DNA from: an uncultured Pseudomonadota bacterium
GTDB taxonomy: Bacteria; Desulfobacterota_B; Binatia; UBA9968
Direction of reading: 5' to 3'
Assembly: GCA_946478635.1 (NCBI GenBank)
Contig: CAMLCX010000119.1
Location: 1-11,400, forward strand
DNA length: 11,400 nt
Shown: piece by piece, positions 5,966 through 11,400 of the stretch
Layout: each line of letters opens with the position of its first letter
Numbering within the stretch: position 1 is the first letter of the stretch
Notes under the pieces: generated by a model
The model's input: only the letters and a program-made list of their open reading frames with translations
The model's database searches: none
What the model was told of the DNA's origin: nothing
Translations under genes and position numbers: made by a program

Positions 5966-6616
5966 ATGGCCGGCGCAATCTTAAACGCGCGCGGCGCGAC
6001 CTTGATCGAACAGATGGCGTCGCTACTGATCGGCGCGTCAATGATCCTTTCTCTCTATACTTATTTTCGCTCGGAACTTTATCAATCGCTCAAGATCGAG
6101 GTCAAATCGGCGACTCTCGAGGATGCCCGCGGAGCCTTGGATATCATGATTCTGGATCTGAAAAATGCCGGCTCATGGGGCACGGGCAGCGCGCCGCCTG
6201 AAACAGGCGGTTTGGACGATCCCAACAATGACGCCGACCCCGTCTGTAATCGGGTCTACGCGGCAAGCCCGGCGATGATTCACGTGCAGATGGACCTCAA
6301 CGGTAACGGCAACTGCGCCGACACCGATCCGCGGGAAAATATTCGCTATGAGCTGACCGGACCGACTTCGACCTGTGCCGGGCCGAACATCATCAGGCGC
6401 AACGGGGATTGCCTGGTGGCGAACGTCGTGCCGACAACGGCGGGGAAAATTTTTAGCTTCCTCGACGTCAACGGTACCGATCTCGGTCCGACGCCTGCCC
6501 TCAACGCCATCAAGCGAGTCAGGATCGAGTTTGCCGTTCGGGTGACCAATCCTGACCCGCGAGCCGGCGGCCAGCTTGCGTCGGCCGTCTCGAGTAGCGT
6601 CGAATTTCGTAATTAA
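5966..6616 (+). CDS. pilW: PilW-like minor type IV pilin with Ca-loop-like motif, operon 2
   Basis: This PilW/GspJ-like minor pilin has 216 residues. The prepilin motif is NARG|ATLIEQMASLLIGASMI, cleaved after Gly10 with Ala at +1, which is less usual than Phe, and Glu15 at +5. The PilW helix block DARGALDIMILDLKNAGSWG (53-72) aligns with that of the operon 1 protein. DLNGNGNCADTD at 110-121, followed by ENIRY at 124-128, matches the calcium-loop-like DLNGNG...D...EDIIY of the paralogue, and KIFSFLDVNG then RVRIEFAVRV correspond to its later strands. Unlike the cysteine-free operon 1 protein it has four cysteines (94, 117, 137, 149), probably two disulphides, one of them near the Ca-like loop. 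GGGGAG at 5955-5960 is its ribosome site, overlapping the end of pilV. Confidence 0.88.
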   Translation: MAGAILNARGATLIEQMASLLIGASMILSLYTYFRSELYQSLKIEVKSATLEDARGALDIMILDLKNAGSWGTGSAPPETGGLDDPNNDADPVCNRVYAASPAMIHVQMDLNGNGNCADTDPRENIRYELTGPTSTCAGPNIIRRNGDCLVANVVPTTAGKIFSFLDVNGTDLGPTPALNAIKRVRIEFAVRVTNPDPRAGGQLASAVSSSVEFRN

Positions 6617-6629
6617 AGTAGCGTCGGCC

Positions 6630-7784
6630 ATGATCAACATTGGCAAACACACAGAGCGCGGGATGGTGCTGATGAGTGCCCTGGCGATTCTTTCGGTGCT
6701 CGTGGCGGTGGGCATCGGCGCAAATGTCATGATGCAAAACGATTACCGGGTTCTGGCCAACCTCCGCGGCGCCACCGAAGCCTTCTATGTCTCGGTGGCC
6801 GGAATGGAGTGGGGCAAGAGCGAAATTGCCCGCAGCGTCGCTTTTCCGCCGATGCCGGAAAGCCGGTCGAAAACATTTTCGGCAGGCGAATTTGCCGTTT
6901 CATTCCTGACTCCTACCGTGACCGGACCGCTCGCGGCGCGAATCATTTTGCGCTCCACTGGAGCCAGCCGCGGCGCGCAGCATGTTCTCCAGGCGCAACT
7001 CACGAAGTCCTACGATCTGGCGGACGCGGCCGTTGGGCTCAGGGGAAACGGCGCGGCAGTCAATCTTAGCGCGGATGAAATATTTATTTCAGGAGCCGAT
7101 CACGATGCGACAACGGGTAACCCCGTGCCCGGAGCAAAATCACGAAATTCTATATCCACGCCGGACCAGCGCGTGGAAGGTCTGGTCACGCAGGCGGTTG
7201 ATGCGCGGCCGGGTGTTCTCGACAGCAGCGCGGAAACTCCGGCGGTCGCTATTTCCAATTATCTGGATGCAGCGTCGGTTAGCCAATTGGCCAATGATCT
7301 CTGCGCTGCGGGTAGCGTCCATGCGCTGCCGCCGAGCGGATCTTTAACTATTGAAAATCAAGCCTGGGGCAATCGGACATCACCCCAGCTGCACTGCGTC
7401 GACGGGTTATCTGATTTAGGCGATGCAGTGACGTTGGCAGGAAGTTTTTCCGGTGTGGGGATTCTGGTTGTGCGGAACGCAGATCTGATTTTGAGCGGGA
7501 CAATTCGCTGGGAGGGGTTGGTTCTCGTGACGGGGAACGACGTGAGTCTCAAGTCGACTGGCTCGAGCACTAAGGAATTGCTCGGCGCCGCGCTCGTCAA
7601 CGAAACCGGGAATCCGGTAACAACGAGGAAGATTTTGGATATGGAAGGCGCTATTCGCATTCTCTTCAGCCGCCAGGCGCTGGCCCGATCAAGCTTACTT
7701 ATTCCCACAGAAAGCTTAAATAGTGCTTATCAATCGCTACCTTCGATGATTGTACAGGATTACTGGCGGGTCGTGACACCGTAG
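6630..7784 (+). CDS. pilX: Large PilX/GspK-like minor pilin, operon 2 (putative tip subunit)
   Basis: This protein has 384 residues when read from ATG 6630. The N-terminus HTERG|MVLMSALAILSVLVAVGIGANV is cleaved after Gly11, with Met at +1 and Ser16 at +5 instead of Glu, consistent with a filament-capping PilX/GspK subunit. The helix passes through RVLANLRGATEAFYVSVAGMEWGKSEIAR, the equivalent of the AxxAGxExA region of PilX proteins. The C-terminal block at 275-302 (GVGILVVRNADLIL, then IRWEGLVLVTG) matches the operon 1 paralogue, so both proteins share an extra domain beyond the PilX fold. There are two cysteines (225 and 256). The in-frame TTG at 6578 overlaps pilW and is unlikely to be used. 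The ribosome site is weak, suggesting coupling to pilW 13 bp upstream. No PilY1 gene follows. Confidence 0.8.
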   Translation: MINIGKHTERGMVLMSALAILSVLVAVGIGANVMMQNDYRVLANLRGATEAFYVSVAGMEWGKSEIARSVAFPPMPESRSKTFSAGEFAVSFLTPTVTGPLAARIILRSTGASRGAQHVLQAQLTKSYDLADAAVGLRGNGAAVNLSADEIFISGADHDATTGNPVPGAKSRNSISTPDQRVEGLVTQAVDARPGVLDSSAETPAVAISNYLDAASVSQLANDLCAAGSVHALPPSGSLTIENQAWGNRTSPQLHCVDGLSDLGDAVTLAGSFSGVGILVVRNADLILSGTIRWEGLVLVTGNDVSLKSTGSSTKELLGAALVNETGNPVTTRKILDMEGAIRILFSRQALARSSLLIPTESLNSAYQSLPSMIVQDYWRVVTP

Positions 7785-7806
7785 GCCTGGCTGGTGGAAA
7801 CTTCAA

Positions 7807-7835
7807 TTTACAACAGACCCGCAAGATGCTAAATT
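7807..7835 (+). promoter_or_regulatory. Probable sigma-70 promoter of the receiver gene
   Basis: TTTACA (7807-7812, five of six) lies 17 bases before TAAATT (7830-7835, four of six). Transcription would start near 7842, leaving a leader of roughly 100-137 bases. This suggests that the receiver gene is not simply the last gene of operon 2. Confidence 0.45.
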
Positions 7836-7966
7836 ACGAATCTACAAAGCTTTGGAAACCCAAAATAACCACGTGACGGGTTCCGATCGCTGGGTTCACA
7901 GCCGTGTTAAGAGCATCCCGCTCGTTTCTTGAGGAGAGGATGACAATGATCACGGATAGGGTGCTA

Positions 7967-7973
7967 GAGGGAG
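7967..7973 (+). promoter_or_regulatory. Shine-Dalgarno site for the receiver gene start at 7979
   Basis: GAGGGAG lies five bases before ATG 7979. A second purine-rich site, GAGGAG at 7931-7936, precedes in-frame ATGs at 7940 and 7946, so a longer form with 11-13 extra residues is possible. The 7979 start gives the usual receiver N-terminus. Confidence 0.55.
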
Positions 7974-7978
7974 CAAGC

Positions 7979-8362
7979 ATGGATACAAAGAAGACCATCA
8001 TGGTGGTTGACGATAACCCCGATATCATCACTATCGTCAAGACCATTTTGGAAGGACGTGGCTATACTGTCTTTAGCGCCTGCAGCGGTCCCGAGCTGCT
8101 GAGCTTGCTGCCGAACCAAAAACCCGACCTCATCATATTGGATATTATGATGCCCGAGATGGACGGGCTCGAAGTGCTTACCCGACTCAAGGGGAAAACC
8201 GAAACGGCAACCATCCCCGTGATCCTGCTGACAGCCAAGGTCCAATATGAAGACGTTCTCGGCGGCTACAAGCTGGGTGCGGATTATTACATTACCAAGC
8301 CGTTCACCAGCACGCAGTTAGTCAACGGCATCAATCTTCTCCTGGGCGAAGGCAAAGCCTGA
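7979..8362 (+). CDS. Stand-alone CheY-like response-regulator receiver
   Basis: This single-domain response regulator of 127 residues is a phosphorylation-controlled switch that acts by binding partner proteins, since no output domain is present. All active-site residues are there: Asp11/Asp12 (VVDDN), the phosphoacceptor Asp55 (IILDIMMPEMDG), Thr85 (LLTAK) and Lys107 (ITKPF). The protein ends soon after helix 5 with LLLGEGKA, so it is a complete receiver rather than a truncated regulator. Its position after two pilin operons makes a PilG/PilH-like role in pilus control possible, but similar receivers occur widely, it has its own probable promoter, and no kinase is encoded nearby. Starts at 7940 or 7946 are possible alternatives. 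Confidence 0.9.
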   Translation: MDTKKTIMVVDDNPDIITIVKTILEGRGYTVFSACSGPELLSLLPNQKPDLIILDIMMPEMDGLEVLTRLKGKTETATIPVILLTAKVQYEDVLGGYKLGADYYITKPFTSTQLVNGINLLLGEGKA

Positions 8363-8384
8363 GCGCAAAGCGCAGCGGATCCGC
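8350..8384. repeat. Three consecutive short inverted repeats after the receiver gene
   Basis: AGGCAAAGCCT (8350-8360), GCGCAAAGCGC (8363-8373) and GCGGATCCGC (8375-8384) are perfect small palindromic units next to each other, overlapping the receiver stop codon. The first two share an AAA loop. No U-run follows directly, so termination is uncertain. Confidence 0.4.
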
Positions 8385-8462
8385 CACTCGAGCCCTTCCT
8401 CCACAGCCGCAATTCCTCTTTTCCGATTTGCATCTGTATTCGGATTTCTTCATTGTTTATTG

Positions 8463-9101
8463 ATGGTTCGGTTTATCACTTTCGAGGGTGGCGACGGCAC
8501 CGGAAAAACCACGCAGATCAAAGAGGTCGCTAATTATCTGGGTGAGCGCAACCGTTCCTATATCGTAACTCGCGAGCCGGGTGGCACGGCGCTCGGCAAA
8601 ATGATCCGCAAAGTCTTGCTCGAGGCGGGCGCGACTAAGATCGCCGCGTCGACCGAACTTTTTTTGTATTTGGCCGACCGCGCTCAGCATGTCAATGAGA
8701 TTATCATACCGGCGCTGCAGTCCGACAAGATCGTCTTGTGCGATCGGTTTACCGATTCGACCCTCGCGTATCAAGGCTACGGCAGGGGCATCGACGTGAG
8801 CTGGTTACGCCAGCTGAACGATACGGCGAGCGGGGCGGTGCGCCCCGATTTGACTTTTTTATTGGATTGTCCGGTAACCATAGGTCTTGCGCGGGCGGCC
8901 CGCCGTAGCGTGCAATCGGCAGATCGCCCGCAAGAAGACCGCTTCGAGCGCGAAAAACTCGAATTTCATGAAAAAGTCCGAGCGGGTTTTCTTGAGCTGG
9001 CGCGCGCCGAACCTGGGCGATTTCGCATCATCGATGCGTCGCGCTCGGTTGCGGAGATCGCGCAGCAAATCCGCGCGATCATCGACCGGGAGCTGGTTTG
9101 A
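8463..9101 (+). CDS. tmk: Thymidylate kinase
   Basis: Tmk phosphorylates dTMP to dTDP with ATP, an essential cytoplasmic step in dTTP synthesis. All 212 residues appear intact, a normal length. The P-loop GGDGTGKTT is at 9-17, followed by TREPGGT (36-42, which contacts dTMP), the DR motif CDRFTDSTLAYQGYGRG (93-109) and a lid region with RRSVQSADRPQEDRFE (147-162). EFHEKVRAGFLELA (167-180) is the typical C-terminal helix. ATG 8463 gives the usual start; a TTG three bases earlier is also open. No Shine-Dalgarno sequence is visible, which is odd for an operon leader, and no clear promoter was found in the 100 bp upstream. The stop overlaps the next start (TGATG), so tmk and holB are translationally coupled. 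Confidence 0.97.
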   Translation: MVRFITFEGGDGTGKTTQIKEVANYLGERNRSYIVTREPGGTALGKMIRKVLLEAGATKIAASTELFLYLADRAQHVNEIIIPALQSDKIVLCDRFTDSTLAYQGYGRGIDVSWLRQLNDTASGAVRPDLTFLLDCPVTIGLARAARRSVQSADRPQEDRFEREKLEFHEKVRAGFLELARAEPGRFRIIDASRSVAEIAQQIRAIIDRELV

Positions 9102-10087
9102 TGGGGTTTGCCGAAATCATAGGTCATACAAAACAGCTGGACTCGTTACGCGCGGCGCTGGCGAATCAACGGCTGCATCATGCCTATCTCCTGGTCGGCC
9201 CCGATGGAGTGGGCAAACGAACGATTGCCATGGCGCTGGCGAAGGCGATTCATTGTTCGGAATCGATGGGGGATTACTGTGGCCGGTGCGCCAACTGCGC
9301 CAGCATCATCGACGGTAATCACGCCGACGTGCGCGTCGTGCAACCGCTGGCCGGTAAAAAAGAAATCAGCATTCATCAGGTCCGCGAGATCGAGCGGGAA
9401 TTGCGCTTCCGATCTTTCGGCGGAAAGCACAAGATCGCGATCATCGATCCGGCCGCGTGGATGAACCCGTCGGCGCAGAATGCGCTGCTAAAGACGCTGG
9501 AAGAGCCGCCTGAAAACTCGCTTATCCTGCTTATCACCCCGAACGCGGGCGGGCTGCTGCCGACGCTGCGGTCGCGTTGCTTGCGGCTTTCCTTCGCTCC
9601 GCTGCCGCGCCAGGAAGTCGCGGTGTTTCTACGAACGATGCAAAATATCGCCGCGAAGGACGCCGAGTTTCTGGCGGCCATGAGCATGGGAAGCATCGGC
9701 ATTGCGGCGAGCCTGGACCAAGCAGCCCTGATGGAGAAACGAAGCGCTTGGATCGGCATCTTGAGTGCTTTACACGATGGAGATTACCAGGGGGCGATGA
9801 CGGCTGCAGAGGCGCTTGCGAGCAGTCGCGAAGACGCGCTGGAATTTCTCAAGTGGGCGGAAAGTTGGTACCGCGATGTGTTGATCCACGGCGTGACGCA
9901 GAAATCCGATGAGATCGTGAATCTGGATATGATGGCGCAAATCAAACAGTCCGCCGTCGTCTGTAGCACGGAGCGCGCGCTCGCCGCGCTGGCTGGGGTT
10001 GCCGGAGCCAGCGCGGGCATTCAACGCAACTTGAATCGCCGCATGGTGTTGGAGAGATTGTTCCTTGGCGTCGTCGAGGCGCGTTGA
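9101..10087 (+). CDS. holB: DNA polymerase III subunit delta' (clamp loader)
   Basis: Delta' is the stator subunit of the clamp loader that opens and loads the beta sliding clamp at replication forks. The protein has 328 residues. The N-terminal AAA+ domain shows FAEIIGHTKQLDSLRAAL, the Walker A motif GPDGVGKRT (33-41) with Lys39 present, and a zinc module C52-x7-C60-x2-C63-x2-C66. These are followed by a relaxed Walker B region (IIDPAAWM), the very characteristic SAQNALLKTLEEPPEN (124-139), and the SRC motif at 158-160 with the arginine finger. The C-terminal half is helical and less conserved, as expected. The ATG at 9101 overlaps the tmk stop, and the TGA at 10085-10087 overlaps the metG start. 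In many related genomes a ricT/PSP1 gene lies between holB and metG; here it does not. Confidence 0.95.
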   Translation: MGFAEIIGHTKQLDSLRAALANQRLHHAYLLVGPDGVGKRTIAMALAKAIHCSESMGDYCGRCANCASIIDGNHADVRVVQPLAGKKEISIHQVREIERELRFRSFGGKHKIAIIDPAAWMNPSAQNALLKTLEEPPENSLILLITPNAGGLLPTLRSRCLRLSFAPLPRQEVAVFLRTMQNIAAKDAEFLAAMSMGSIGIAASLDQAALMEKRSAWIGILSALHDGDYQGAMTAAEALASSREDALEFLKWAESWYRDVLIHGVTQKSDEIVNLDMMAQIKQSAVVCSTERALAALAGVAGASAGIQRNLNRRMVLERLFLGVVEAR

Positions 10088-11400
10088 TGGAAAAAATTTA
10101 TATCACCACGCCGCTTTATTACGTCAATGCCGAGCCGCATTTGGGCCACACGTACACGACCGTTGTGGCCGATACGCTCAAACGTTATTGGCAGTCCATC
10201 GGCTATGAGGCTTTTCTGCTCACGGGTACCGATGAGCACGGGGATAAAATCGCGCAGGCGGCTGCGACCCAGAACTCCAGCCCCAAGGATTACGCCGACC
10301 GGATCAGCGCGCTGTTTCGCTCGACCTGGGATGCCTGCGGCATCGCCTACGATCATTTCATTCGCACCACCGACAACTACCACAAAGAATTCGTGCAAAA
10401 GGTGCTGCAGAAGATTTACGACTCCGGCGATATCTACTTCGGTGAATACGGCGGTTTTTACTGCTACGGCTGTGAACGCTTTTATACCGAGAAAGAATTG
10501 ATCGATGGAAAATGTCCGGACCACCAAACGGCGCCGGACTACATCAGCGAAAAGAATTACTTCTTTCGCATGAGCAAGTATCAGGATCGCTTGATCAAGA
10601 CGATCGGGGACAAGCCGGACCTCATTCGTCCCGAGCGCTACCGCACCGAAGTACTGGCGTTTTTGAGAGAGCCTCTCGAAGATCTCTGTATTTCAAGGCC
10701 GATGAGCCGTTTGCAATGGGGCATCCCGCTGCCGTTCGATGCCAATTACGTCACCTATGTTTGGTTTGACGCCTTGCTCAATTACGTGAGCGCTCTGGAA
10801 CACCGGGGCGGCGACGCCCTTTCGTCTCTTTGGCCCAAAGCCAATCACCTGATTGCCAAGGATATCCTCAAGCCGCACGCAATCTTTTGGCCGACCATGC
10901 TGATGGCCGCGGGCTTGCCGCTTTACGATCACCTGAATGTGCACGGTTACTGGATCATGGACTCCGGTAAGATGTCGAAGAGCCTGGGAAATGTCATCCG
11001 CCCGCTCGAAATGAAAGCGCGCTTCGGCATGGATGCTTTTCGCTATTTTCTGCTGCGCGAAATGGCTTTCGGACAGGACGCGAAATTTTCCGAGGAAGCG
11101 TTCATTACCCGGATTAACGCCGACCTTGCCAATAATCTCGGCAACCTGGTGAGCCGGGTATTGGCGATGCAGCAGAAATATTTCGCCGGTATCGTGCAGC
11201 CGCTCGGTGCCCGCTGGCCGGCTGAAGATTTGGAGTTGCGCGATAAATTTGCACTGGCTGAAAACGATCTTAAGGTCCACATGGCGGACCTGCAATTCCA
11301 TCGCGCTCTGGAATCGATCTGGTCGGCGCTCGATCACGCCAATCGCTATATCGTGCAAACCGCGCCGTCCACCATGATTAAGGATCCGGAGAAAAACTCC
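10087..11400 (+). CDS. metG: Methionyl-tRNA synthetase, first 438 residues (runs off window)
   Basis: MetG attaches methionine to initiator and elongator tRNA-Met in the cytoplasm. The frame is open from ATG 10087 to the window end without a stop or frameshift. The class I signatures are present: YYVNAEPHLGH with the HIGH-type motif HLGH at 18-21, and KMSKS at 295-299 in GKMSKSLGN. A zinc knuckle is formed by Cys126, Cys129, Cys143 and His146 (FYCYGCERFY, then GKCPDH), the single-knuckle arrangement found in Thermus-type enzymes. YVWFDALLNY and AKDILKPHAIFWPTMLMAAG are typical active-site and connective segments, and the anticodon-binding helical domain begins near 350 (FSEEAFITRINADLANNLGNLVSRV). 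Whether the C-terminal tRNA-binding domain is present lies beyond the window. The TGATG overlap with holB suggests coupled translation. Confidence 0.97.
   Translation, partial: MEKIYITTPLYYVNAEPHLGHTYTTVVADTLKRYWQSIGYEAFLLTGTDEHGDKIAQAAATQNSSPKDYADRISALFRSTWDACGIAYDHFIRTTDNYHKEFVQKVLQKIYDSGDIYFGEYGGFYCYGCERFYTEKELIDGKCPDHQTAPDYISEKNYFFRMSKYQDRLIKTIGDKPDLIRPERYRTEVLAFLREPLEDLCISRPMSRLQWGIPLPFDANYVTYVWFDALLNYVSALEHRGGDALSSLWPKANHLIAKDILKPHAIFWPTMLMAAGLPLYDHLNVHGYWIMDSGKMSKSLGNVIRPLEMKARFGMDAFRYFLLREMAFGQDAKFSEEAFITRINADLANNLGNLVSRVLAMQQKYFAGIVQPLGARWPAEDLELRDKFALAENDLKVHMADLQFHRALESIWSALDHANRYIVQTAPSTMIKDPEKNS

Noticed and set aside
6173..6730. Open frame of 185 codons on the minus strand
   Set aside because: It is antisense to pilW and the start of pilX in operon 2, and its composition is that of a mirror frame.
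10512..10769. Possible frameshift in metG suggested by an open +2 frame
   Set aside because: Reading the main frame from 10087 gives uninterrupted MetG sequence across this stretch, including the zinc knuckle and YVWFDA.
10693..11358. Open frame of 221 codons on the minus strand inside metG
   Set aside because: It lies fully opposite well-conserved MetG sequence including KMSKS, and its translation has no recognisable domain; it is a shadow frame.
1..11400. Mobile elements, CRISPR arrays, tRNA or rRNA genes
   Set aside because: No transposase, integrase, regular spaced repeats, tRNA cloverleaf or rRNA segment was recognised anywhere in the window.

Overview
The window looks like chromosomal DNA from a moderately GC-rich Gram-negative bacterium. 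The minor-pilin families, the type of MetG and the tmk-holB-metG grouping point to Deltaproteobacteria in the broad sense (Desulfobacterota, Myxococcota, Binatota or a neighbouring lineage). This placement is inferred from family resemblance only. No phage, transposon, CRISPR array or RNA gene was found.

Layout. (1) 1-605, minus strand: the first 201 codons of a family 2 glycosyltransferase that runs off the left edge. (2) 695-1480: prepilin peptidase PilD, divergent from the glycosyltransferase. (3) 1481-1698: a regulatory region with a near-ideal sigma-54 promoter (1628-1643) and three T-rich/GTC direct repeats upstream that could bind an activator. (4) 1699-4406: minor-pilin operon 1, in the order FimT/GspH-like, PilV-like, PilW-like, large PilX-like. 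(5) 4403-4966, minus strand: an unrecognised secreted protein, convergent with operon 1 with overlapping stop codons and divergent from operon 2. (6) 5099-7784: minor-pilin operon 2, with the same four families in the same order but very different sequences, behind a sigma-70-like promoter. (7) 7979-8362: a stand-alone CheY-like receiver with its own likely promoter. (8) 8463-11400: a tightly coupled housekeeping operon of tmk, holB and metG; metG runs off the right edge.

How it fits together. PilD removes the leader peptides of type IV prepilins and N-methylates them. Each four-gene set encodes the minor pilins expected to form a priming or tip complex: FimT/GspH, PilV/GspI and PilW/GspJ subunits capped by PilX/GspK, which in both operons lacks Glu+5. 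No major pilin, PilY1 adhesin or assembly ATPase is present, so these complexes must work with machinery encoded elsewhere. The main point of interest is the paired minor-pilin operons. They differ in promoter class, in cysteine content (4 versus 12) and in the C-terminus of their FimT proteins, which suggests two pilus tips, or two pilus functions, made under different conditions.
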